A stretch of 64,000 bases of DNA from Streptomyces sp. NBC_00572 (GTDB lineage Bacteria > Actinomycetota > Actinomycetes > Streptomycetales > Streptomycetaceae): contig NZ_JAPENX010000002.1 of the NCBI RefSeq assembly GCF_026341815.1, positions 434,001 through 498,000 on the forward strand, written 5' to 3'. Shown here piece by piece: positions 52,120-59,830 of the stretch (position 1 is the stretch's first letter; the number at the start of each line of letters is the position of its first letter). The position numbers were made by a program, and so were the translations under genes. Below the pieces are notes generated by a model, which worked only from the letters and a program-made list of their open reading frames with translations, did no database searches and had not been told where the DNA came from.

Positions 52120-53322
52120 CTACCCCGCCCCGACGGACGTCAGGGCGGCCTTGATCGACGCCCACTCCGGGGCCGTCGGTGCGTACGTCTCCCGCGCCGT
52201 GGCGATGTCCTTGTAGCCACTGGAGGTGACCACGCACACCACAGGGCCGTCGTTCTCGCTCGGCCCGTGGGCGCGCAGCCCGGCGAGACCTGCGGCCGAC
52301 GAGGTCTCACACCAGAGCCCCAGCATCGCCAGCTCCTCGCGTGCCACCGTCATTTGACCATCCGTCACCGTACGAGCCGCTCCCCCGGTGTCACGGACGG
52401 CGAGAACGCCCCGGTAGCTGTTGAACTCGCAGTCGATCGCGTACGCCGTTGTCGGACCCACGGGAACCCTGGCCACGGGCGTACCGGTGCGGAGCGCCTC
52501 GGTGAGGGCGCCGGCCGCGGCGGGCTCGGTGGCGTACATCCGGGGGACGGAGTCGGTGACCCCGAGCCGTACGAGTTCCTGGAAGCCCTTGGCCACTCCG
52601 AAGAGCAACTCTCCGTAACCCGTGGGGAGATGAACCGCCGTCGGCGCACGTCCGAGGTCGAGGGCGATCTCGTAGGCGAGGGTCTTGTAGCCCTCGGGCC
52701 CGAACGGGTGCCCGGTGTGACCGCGGTCCGTGACGCTGCTGACGCTCTGGAAGCCGAGCTCGTCGACGATCCGCCGCATCAGGGGCCGCACCGACGCGTA
52801 CGGGACGGTCAGGACCGTCGCCCCGTAGGCGCGGAGGTGTGAGGCGACGGCGGGCGGGGCGTCCGGGGAGGTGAACACCGCGCAGGGCAGTCCGGCGCGG
52901 GCCGCGTACGCGGCGGCGGCCGCGCCGTGGTTGCCGGAGGAGGAGACGACGATGCCACGCGCGCCGGAGGCGACGGCGGCGCTGACGGCGACCCGGTTGA
53001 GCCGGTCCTTGTGGCTCCAGGTCGGGTTGCGGGACTCGTCCTTGATCCAGACCCCGTCGGGGAGTTCGACCATCGGGGTGTTGCCTTCGCCGAGGCCGGG
53101 GGCGGCGAGGGGCGGGAGGAGCGGAGCCCACCGGTCGAGGCCGTGGGCGGCGGGGCGGGTGAACAGGTCGGCGGGTACGTCGTCGTAGGCGTAGTCGATG
53201 TCGAGGGGGTACGCGATCTCGTCGGTCGAGGTGACCGGGCAGCCCCGGGTGAGCGGGGGCCAGAGCGGGTGGCGCACGGACGGATCGGCGAGCGAACGCT
53301 GGGCGAGGGCGAGCGAGGTCAC
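52120..53322 (-). CDS. PLP-dependent threonine synthase-like protein (fold type II)
   Basis: A 400-aa enzyme. The PLP lysine is K105 in NPTWSHKDRLNR. The phosphate-binding loop-type SSSGNHGAAAAAYAARAG follows, and LPTGYGELLFGVAKGFQEL matches the second glycine-rich region. These define the threonine synthase/serine dehydratase superfamily; true substrate could be phosphohomoserine or another amino-acid derivative. GTG 53322 is preceded by GAAAGGG. It stands alone between a hypothetical gene and a divergent SRPBCC-like gene. Confidence 0.87.
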   Translation of the reverse strand: MTSLALAQRSLADPSVRHPLWPPLTRGCPVTSTDEIAYPLDIDYAYDDVPADLFTRPAAHGLDRWAPLLPPLAAPGLGEGNTPMVELPDGVWIKDESRNPTWSHKDRLNRVAVSAAVASGARGIVVSSSGNHGAAAAAYAARAGLPCAVFTSPDAPPAVASHLRAYGATVLTVPYASVRPLMRRIVDELGFQSVSSVTDRGHTGHPFGPEGYKTLAYEIALDLGRAPTAVHLPTGYGELLFGVAKGFQELVRLGVTDSVPRMYATEPAAAGALTEALRTGTPVARVPVGPTTAYAIDCEFNSYRGVLAVRDTGGAARTVTDGQMTVAREELAMLGLWCETSSAAGLAGLRAHGPSENDGPVVCVVTSSGYKDIATARETYAPTAPEWASIKAALTSVGAG

Positions 53323-53361
53323 ACGTGGCCCTTTCCGGAGGGGTGAACGTCGGGTACGGAG

Positions 53362-54747
53362 TCAGTCGGCCATGCGTCGTGTCACCGCGGCCAGGGCTCC
53401 CGGCCGGCGGCCCGGGACCCGCTCGCGCAGGGCGACGAGCAGGGGGCCGAGGGTGCGGGCCCTCGCCCTGTCGCCGATCTGCTCCCACTGGTGGTGGGCC
53501 CGGTCCACGGCCCCTTCGACGTCGGGGTCGTCCGGCCGCTGCCGCAGGCCGAGCCTGGCTTCGGCGGCGGCGAGCCACAGTTCGCAGCTGCGGGCGGGTT
53601 CTCCGGCGAGGCGGGCCAGGTCGGCCCGTACCTCCGTCCAGTGGACGGCCTCCTCGGACCGGGGCCCGTGGCGGCGCAGGGCCTCGTGCTCCCAGGCCGC
53701 CGCCACCGCCGCCGCCTCGCCGTGGCGCCCCGCCATCGCGGCGGCCAGGATCGCGGGGTGCGGATCCTGCTCCACGACCGGTACGGGAGCGGGGGCGGGC
53801 GCCAGGAAACGCGACTCCGGCGCGACCGTGGCGGCGTGGGCGGCGGACTCCGCGTGGAGCGTGGCGTACGGGAGGCGGGCGCCGGAGCGCCAGAGTTCCG
53901 CCCAGGACCGCAGATACACGGGAGCCATGGGCTCGCCCCGGCGCGGGGCGGGGGTCACCCGCCCGTAGAGGGTCGGTCCGGGACCCAGGTACAGGAGGTC
54001 GGGTGTGGTGGTGAGGCGTTCCCATACGACGGGATCCGCCGCGAGGTCCGCGACGACGGTCGTGGTGCCGGGGGCCCGGACGCCCAGTTCGCCGGCGAGC
54101 CAGTGCCAGGGCAGGGCGGTGTAACGGAGGGTCGCCGGAGTGGTGCGGGCCAGGGCGAGGTGGGTCAGCTGTTGCCGGCGGTCGAGATGGAGCTGCCCCG
54201 CGAGGCAGAGGACCAGCGGACCCGGGCTCGCCGCGGCGGCACGCAGACGGGTGAGGACGGTCTGCGGGTCGAGCGGATCGGCGAGTTCGACGACCGTGGC
54301 GGTGCCGGTGCCGGTGAGGACGCCGGGCGGTACGGCGGCGAGAGCGGGGAGCACGGAGGCGGCGTCGATGGCGCGCCCCCGCCCGGCGGGCGCGGCGGCG
54401 AGCAGCACGGCGGTCCCGGTGGCGGCGGCTCCGGAGTTCCCCGTACGCACCTCAGGCGCCCCGTGCGCGCCTGACGCGTCCGGGCTCGGCACAGTCGGCA
54501 CGCCTGTCACGGCCGGACTCGGCACAGTGGCCACACCTGTCACGGCCGGACCCGGCACAGGCTGTGCAGTCGGCACGCCCGCAACCGTCGTACCCCCCGC
54601 TCCGGGCTCGCTCGTGCGCGTCCCACCCGTCACGCCCGTAACTGCCGTACCAGGGGCTCCCGTCGTGCCCGGTTGCCTTCTCGTGCCCGCCCCGCCCGTG
54701 ACCGCCGTGCGCGTGCTCACCGTGCCGATTCCGTCGTCGTTCACCAC
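53362..54747 (-). CDS. hypothetical protein with low-complexity N terminus and helical C-terminal half
   Basis: A protein of about 461 aa. Residues 1-100 are rich in Thr, Val, Pro and Gly with repeats of the kind AVTGVPTVPSP. The middle carries ordered sequence (VVELADPLDPQTVLTRLRAA, LVLCLAGQLHLDR, LLYLGPGP). The last 150 residues are Ala/Arg-rich helices (AAVAAAWEHEALRRHGPRSE) like TPR units. I do not recognise the family. The start is uncertain (GTG 54747 or 54744; an ATG at 54807 is upstream). It is divergent from the PP2C phosphatase across about 180 bases. Confidence 0.55.
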   Translation of the reverse strand: MVNDDGIGTVSTRTAVTGGAGTRRQPGTTGAPGTAVTGVTGGTRTSEPGAGGTTVAGVPTAQPVPGPAVTGVATVPSPAVTGVPTVPSPDASGAHGAPEVRTGNSGAAATGTAVLLAAAPAGRGRAIDAASVLPALAAVPPGVLTGTGTATVVELADPLDPQTVLTRLRAAAASPGPLVLCLAGQLHLDRRQQLTHLALARTTPATLRYTALPWHWLAGELGVRAPGTTTVVADLAADPVVWERLTTTPDLLYLGPGPTLYGRVTPAPRRGEPMAPVYLRSWAELWRSGARLPYATLHAESAAHAATVAPESRFLAPAPAPVPVVEQDPHPAILAAAMAGRHGEAAAVAAAWEHEALRRHGPRSEEAVHWTEVRADLARLAGEPARSCELWLAAAEARLGLRQRPDDPDVEGAVDRAHHQWEQIGDRARARTLGPLLVALRERVPGRRPGALAAVTRRMAD

Positions 54748-54929
54748 CCCAGCACCGTAACCCGTCGCGCCCTGGCCGATAATCGCTGGGCCTTTGGCAT
54801 ATGCCATAGGCACCACCGGATCGAGTGTTGCCAAATCCCTTACGGGCTGTCGCGGGCTGTGCAACAGTCGTATGCGGGCCTCACATTCACACCTGGCCTG
54901 GCCGTGCCGCGCCTGTATCGGAGTACGAC

Positions 54930-56399
54930 ATGCCGTCCCCACTGTTCGCGGATCGCCCCGCCCAGCAGCCGGAGCCGGGCGCGGTGGACGCGCTGATCTC
55001 ACAGACCCGCCGCCTGCGCGGCGAGCTCGTCGCCGTGCGCCGGGAAGCCGTGGTGAACGACGACGATCCCCAGCAGCGCTGGCAGCGCGCCCTCTGTGAC
55101 CTCGCGGTTCACCAACTCGACGACCTCGGGACCCACTTGGGTCAGCTTCGGGCGGGCGTCCCGGAGGAGGTCGCCGTCGAGCCGGCCGCCGAAGCGGTCC
55201 CCGACACGGCGCTCTCCACGGACCCCGGCACCGCGTACGGCGAGGCCGCCCCGCAGGGCACCGGCTCGCTGCTCTCCCGCGTGGGCAGCGCCGAGTGGAA
55301 CCTCCTCACCGACGAGGTCAGCTGGTCCGAAGAGCTGTTCCAGATCTTCGGACGTACGCGCGAGAGCGGTCCGATGTCGCTGGACGAGATGCCCACGATG
55401 GTCTTCGCCGAGGACCAGCCCGTCCTCCAGGGCATGGTGACGGACTGCCTGATCGACGGGAAGCCGATCGACGGCGAGTTCCGGATCGTGCGGACCGACG
55501 GCTGCGTGCGCACGGTGCACATGACGGGCGAGCCCGTCCTCGACGCCGACGGCTGCACCGCCTCGATGTGGGCCGTGCTCCGTGACGTCAGCGAACTGCG
55601 GCGCAGCCAGCGGGCGGTCCGGGAGAGCCGGGACAGCCTGGAGCGCAGCCGCCACATCGAGCAGACCGAGCGGCGGGTCGCCGTCGAGCTCCAGGAAGCG
55701 GTGCTCCCGCCGTGGCGCGGCTCCCTCCGCTTCGCCCACGACGGCCCCGCCCCGCTCGACGTGGCCGCCCACTACCTCCCGGCCGCCAGCACCGGTCTCA
55801 TCGGTGGCGACTGGTACGACGCACTGGCCCTGCCCGACGGGGACGCGCTGCTCACCGTGGGTGATCTGACGGGTCACGGGGTCGCCGCGACCTCCTCGAT
55901 GGCCATGCTCCTCGGCGCACTGCGCGGCATGGCGGTGGCCGGGATCCGGCCCGCCGCCCTGATGGGTCACCTCAACCAGCTCCTGGAGACCTCCGTACAG
56001 CCCGCGCTCGGCAGCGCGATGTGCTGCCGCTACGACCCGGTCGCCCAGACGCTGACCTGGGCGCAAGCCGGCCACCCCGCCCCGCTGCTGTTCCGCGACG
56101 GGACGGGGCACGTCCTCCGGCGGCCCGAGGGTGTTCTCCTCGGGGCAACGACCGGGGCCGTGTACGGCGAGGCCGAGACCCGGCTGCTCCCCGGTGACCT
56201 GCTCGTCCTGCACACCGACGGGCTGACCCGTGGCAGCGGTCCGGACGACGACACGGGCACCCGACGACTGCTCGCGCTCGGTCGGCGGCTCATCGGGGCG
56301 CGCGACGCCCAGGAGGGTGTGCGCGCGGTGGTCGAGGAGTTCGGCGAGGAGCAGCGCGAGGATGACGCCTGCGTGATGGTGGTCCGGGTCGGACGCTGA
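54930..56399 (+). CDS. PAS domain-containing PP2C (SpoIIE-type) serine phosphatase
   Basis: A 489-aa cytoplasmic protein. An N-terminal helical region is followed by a PAS fold (about 110-225; SAEWNLLTDEVSWSEELFQI, then FRIVRTDGCVRTVHMTG). The C-terminal PP2C domain starts near AVELQEAVLPP and has metal-binding Asp residues in GGDWYDAL, VGDLTGHGVAA and HTDGLTRGSG, and final DDACVMVV. Such proteins dephosphorylate anti-sigma-factor antagonists and so tune sigma factors in response to a signal on the PAS domain. ATG 54930 follows GGAG. Confidence 0.9.
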   Translation: MPSPLFADRPAQQPEPGAVDALISQTRRLRGELVAVRREAVVNDDDPQQRWQRALCDLAVHQLDDLGTHLGQLRAGVPEEVAVEPAAEAVPDTALSTDPGTAYGEAAPQGTGSLLSRVGSAEWNLLTDEVSWSEELFQIFGRTRESGPMSLDEMPTMVFAEDQPVLQGMVTDCLIDGKPIDGEFRIVRTDGCVRTVHMTGEPVLDADGCTASMWAVLRDVSELRRSQRAVRESRDSLERSRHIEQTERRVAVELQEAVLPPWRGSLRFAHDGPAPLDVAAHYLPAASTGLIGGDWYDALALPDGDALLTVGDLTGHGVAATSSMAMLLGALRGMAVAGIRPAALMGHLNQLLETSVQPALGSAMCCRYDPVAQTLTWAQAGHPAPLLFRDGTGHVLRRPEGVLLGATTGAVYGEAETRLLPGDLLVLHTDGLTRGSGPDDDTGTRRLLALGRRLIGARDAQEGVRAVVEEFGEEQREDDACVMVVRVGR

Positions 56400-56656
56400 A
56401 GCCCCGGGAGCGGATCGGGCACTGAAACCCCCGGAGCGGGGCGGCCGTTCGGCCTCGGCGAGGCGTGCCGCAACGGCCCGGCGCACGGGCATGGCGACCC
56501 GGCGTACCACGACGCTGTGGCACGACAGCCCAGGTCACCGACTGCCGCTCGGCGACAGCCCGTTGACGACGATGCGTGAGGCTCCTCGGCCGCGACCCCG
56601 TCGCTCGGCCTCGTAGTTCGGCTTCGTGGTTCGGCAGCGCTGGAGGTCGAAGCCCC

Positions 56657-58150
56657 TCAGGCCTGCCCCGTCCTCGGTCGGTTGACCGGCGACCTCGGCA
56701 GGGCCAGTTCGATCTCCTCGCGCAGGTGCTCGATCCTCGCGTAACCGGCGTACTGCCCGGTCAGCCGGTACATCTCCCGGAGCCGGTCCCAGGTGCGGTG
56801 GGACGAGGTCTCCCCCATGGACATCAGGGCGAGCCGGGCGTACCGGTCGGCCTGCTCCGGGTCGTCGGCGATGAAGCAGGCCGAGGCGAGCGAGATGTGG
56901 TCGAAGAGCTTCGAGCGGTCGTGGCCGCCGAGCCGCAGTTCCAGCGCCAGCTTGGCGTGACGCTGGGCCGGGACCGCGGCGGCCGGGTCGTGATCGGCGA
57001 GGGTGCGGTAGGCGAGGGCCTGCATGCCGTGCATGTCGGCCTCGTCGAAGTTCTGCATCCAGCTGGGGTTCTTCTCGTCGCGCCGGTCGGACACGAACAG
57101 GTCCTCGGCCTCGCCGAGGGTGCGGCGCATGGCCTGTCCCCGGCCCATCGAGGCCTGCGCCCAGGCCTCGATCGTGTGGAACATGGCCCGGGTCCGGGGC
57201 AGGACGCGTTCGCCCGAGCCGTCCTTGGCGAGCTTCATCAGGTCGAGGGCGTCGTCCGGCCTGCCCAGGTGCACCATCTGGCGGGCGGCACGGGACAGTG
57301 CCTCGCCGGCCCGGGGCCGGTCGCCGCCCTCGCGGGCCGCGTGGGCCGCGATCACGAAGTACTTCTGTGCGGTGGGTTCGAGGCCCACGTCGTGCGACAT
57401 CCAGCCGGCCAGGACGGCCAGGTTGGCGGCGACGCCCCAGAGGCGCCGCTGGAGGTGGTCGGCGTGGCGGTAGGCGAGCATGCCGCCCACCTCGTTGAGT
57501 TGGCCCACCACGGCCTTGCGCTGGAGACCGCCACCCCGGGAGGCGTCCCAGGCACGGAACACCTCCACCGAGTGCTCCAGAGCCTCGATCTCCTCCGACC
57601 CGATGGGGGCGGCCTCGTAGCGGTCGAACCCAGCGGGGTCGGCGTGGAGGGGATCGATGGCCCGCTGGGGGCCGGCCTGGCGGTTGGGGTCGGTCTGCAG
57701 CCAGTCGTGCATGGCATTGCTGAGTACGGAGCCGGCGGCAAGCGCGGCACCCGCGCCCACCAGGCCGCGTCGGTTGAGCATGAGGTCCATTCCCGTGAAT
57801 TCGGTGAGGACCGCCGCCGTACGATCGGGTGCCCAGGGCAGCCCGTCAGGGTTTTCCGTCTTCCTGACGTCCTGCCTCTTTCCGCTGCGCCCGTGTCGTA
57901 CGAACCCGAGGTCCTCGATGGTCACGACACGGCCGAGTCGCTCGGTGAACAGTGCTGCCAGCACCCGGGGGACGGGATCGCGCGGGGTTTCGCCCCGGTC
58001 GATCCACCGCCGCACCCGCGAGGTGTCGGTCGCCAGCTGGGGGTGGCCCATGGCCGCCGCCTGCCGGTTGACGAGTCTCGCGAGTTCGCCCTTGGACCAG
58101 CCGGCCAGGCCGAACAGGTCTGCCAGGCGGGTGTTGGTTTGTCCGGTCAC
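56657..58150 (-). CDS. nsdA: NsdA-like regulator of differentiation and antibiotic production
   Basis: A 497-aa cytoplasmic protein. The N-terminal helix-turn-helix-like region (RLADLFGLAGWSKGELARLV, HPQLATDTSRVRRWIDRGE) and the TPR-like helical remainder match what I remember of Streptomyces NsdA, whose loss raises antibiotic production and sporulation. The assignment to NsdA rather than a paralogue is from memory of the N-terminal sequence. GTG 58150 has a GGGGG tract 8 bases upstream. A perfect inverted repeat lies in its promoter. Confidence 0.72.
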   Translation of the reverse strand: MTGQTNTRLADLFGLAGWSKGELARLVNRQAAAMGHPQLATDTSRVRRWIDRGETPRDPVPRVLAALFTERLGRVVTIEDLGFVRHGRSGKRQDVRKTENPDGLPWAPDRTAAVLTEFTGMDLMLNRRGLVGAGAALAAGSVLSNAMHDWLQTDPNRQAGPQRAIDPLHADPAGFDRYEAAPIGSEEIEALEHSVEVFRAWDASRGGGLQRKAVVGQLNEVGGMLAYRHADHLQRRLWGVAANLAVLAGWMSHDVGLEPTAQKYFVIAAHAAREGGDRPRAGEALSRAARQMVHLGRPDDALDLMKLAKDGSGERVLPRTRAMFHTIEAWAQASMGRGQAMRRTLGEAEDLFVSDRRDEKNPSWMQNFDEADMHGMQALAYRTLADHDPAAAVPAQRHAKLALELRLGGHDRSKLFDHISLASACFIADDPEQADRYARLALMSMGETSSHRTWDRLREMYRLTGQYAGYARIEHLREEIELALPRSPVNRPRTGQA

Positions 58151-58201
58151 GTCTAAGCCCCCAGGTTCTCGGCTGAGTTGAATCTAGCCCCCTGTCATAG
58201 G

Positions 58202-58221
58202 CCTGGCGACAATTCGCCAGG
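58202..58221. promoter_or_regulatory. palindrome in the nsdA-like promoter
   Basis: CCTGGCGA-CAAT-TCGCCAGG is a perfect inverted repeat with 8-bp arms. On the minus strand a TAGATT -10-like hexamer lies about 17 bases downstream, so the palindrome overlaps the -35 area: a probable operator, possibly autoregulatory. Confidence 0.5.
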
Positions 58222-58383
58222 GTTCGCCATGGCCCGCTCGATGTTCCGCCACCCGCGCCCGGGTGTCAGGTAGGAACGCGCCACCCCGCCCCGCCGACCG
58301 GCCCTCATTCCCCAGGGTGCGGACCGGGGGCGGGCGGGGCGACGCACGCAACTCGTCGGCACACGAAGGGATCTGTCACCTCC

Positions 58384-59511
58384 ATGTACACAGCATCGTC
58401 CTCCGTGTCCGCCCCGCCCCGGCCGCAGCACCGCATCGTCCAGGCCGGCGCCGGACCCTACCTCGCTCCCGCCCCGCAGGCCGTCCGGCCGCGGCGCTGG
58501 ACGGGCGGCACGGGTACCCAGCCGATCAGCGGGAGAATCGATCTGTCCGGCCCCCAGGGGGCTCAGCTGAAGATGGCGATCGCCTCCGTCCACCGCATCT
58601 GCCCGGAGTTCAACCCGGTACAGGTGCTGCGACGCAGCGGGCGTTCCGTACTGATCGTCGGAACGACCGGGCGGACCACGGCAGTCGCGAAGTGTTTACT
58701 GGACCACTCCCCCGCGTGGGTCGAGCGGTTCCGGCACGAGATAGCTTCCTACCGCTCCTTCGTCCGCCACCGTCCGCCTGTGCGGGCGCCGCGGCTGATC
58801 GCGGCGGACCCGGAGAACTGCACGCTGGTGATCGAGCGGATGCCCGGACGGGCGGCGGCGCTCTCGCGCCACCCCGTCGAGGCTCCGCCCCGGGCCGATG
58901 TGCGGGCCGCGCTCGGCGCGATCGCCCGGCTCAACGCCTGGCGGCCGCCGGTCGGGACCTTCGACGCACCGCTGGACTACGGCACCCGGATCACGCGCTA
59001 CCACGAGCTCGGCCTCTTCACGGACCGGGACCGGGACGACCTGCAGAAGCTGCTGCACGGTCTGGCGCACGCGGGCGGCCGCCAGGGCATGGGCCAGTTC
59101 TGTCACGGTGACGCCCTGCTCTCCAACATCCTCCTCTCCCCCGCCGGACCGGTCCTCGTCGACTGGGAGCACGCCGGCTGGTACCTGCCCGGGTACGACC
59201 TGGCGACCCTCTGGGCGGTGCTCGCCGACGCGCCGCTGGCCCGGCGTCAGATCAGTCAGCTCGCCCAGCAGGCGGGCCCGGCCTCCCGGGACGCCTTCCT
59301 GGTGAACCTGATGATCGTGCTGACGCGGGAGATCCGCACCTACGAGACGGCGGTGCAGCGCACCATGAAGGAGGCTCCGCCCGCCGGTTCCGTACCGGTG
59401 CCCACGGGCGCGCTCGCGCCGGGTGAGGAACAGCGGCTGCTCCTGAGGCGGCTGCACGACGACTGCGCCATGGCACGGCGGGCCGTGCGCGCGGCGGTCG
59501 GGACGCGCTGA
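58384..59511 (+). CDS. aminoglycoside phosphotransferase (APH) family kinase-like protein
   Basis: A 375-aa protein. The N-terminal lobe includes TAVAKCLLDHSP (likely ATP-lysine region). The catalytic HxD motif FCHGDALLSNILL and the metal-binding VLVDWEHAGW are those of the APH/choline-kinase family. A Pro/Arg-rich tail-like first 60 residues precedes the fold. Members phosphorylate aminoglycosides, macrolides or small metabolites; no resistance context is evident. The ATG at 58384 is plausible, but the GAAGGGAT site lies rather far upstream. Confidence 0.83.
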   Translation: MYTASSSVSAPPRPQHRIVQAGAGPYLAPAPQAVRPRRWTGGTGTQPISGRIDLSGPQGAQLKMAIASVHRICPEFNPVQVLRRSGRSVLIVGTTGRTTAVAKCLLDHSPAWVERFRHEIASYRSFVRHRPPVRAPRLIAADPENCTLVIERMPGRAAALSRHPVEAPPRADVRAALGAIARLNAWRPPVGTFDAPLDYGTRITRYHELGLFTDRDRDDLQKLLHGLAHAGGRQGMGQFCHGDALLSNILLSPAGPVLVDWEHAGWYLPGYDLATLWAVLADAPLARRQISQLAQQAGPASRDAFLVNLMIVLTREIRTYETAVQRTMKEAPPAGSVPVPTGALAPGEEQRLLLRRLHDDCAMARRAVRAAVGTR

Positions 59512-59830
59512 AAGGGGCGGGACCGACCGACGACACGGGGGAGGGTGCGCCGTGCGCCCGGTGCCGACACACCGGGACGCGGCGCATCGGCTTCACCGCC
59601 GACGGAGCGACTCCGATCGGCTTCGGACCTGAGCCAATGGTCCACTCCACTGACGCGTCCCAGGCCCGGGACCCGTCTCCGCGAAACTCCGCCAAATGGC
59701 CTCCGTTCCCACTCTGACGTGGGAACTTGCCTTTGCGTAGGCGTGATTGACGGATCGTCCGGGAGCCGATACCCCTGTACGGGTTCGGCCCCGCACGCCC
59801 CGGTGTCACCCCCCGCCTCTGGAGGCTGCC
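59512..59830. promoter_or_regulatory. upstream region of the amidase gene with a hairpin
   Basis: This 319-base region has a perfect 8-bp hairpin GTTCCCAC...GTGGGAAC (59705-59726, loop TCTGAC) and a TTGACG hexamer at 59747-59752, with a weak TACCCC -10-like match 17 bases later. That would give a 5' UTR of roughly 50 bases ending in GGAGG. The rest holds no gene or further signal I can support. Confidence 0.4.

Noticed and set aside
59512..59830. A c-di-AMP (ydaO-type) riboswitch before the cell-wall hydrolase
   Set aside because: Such elements precede some Streptomyces wall hydrolases, but I could not find the conserved core, and the predicted 5' UTR is only about 50 bases.
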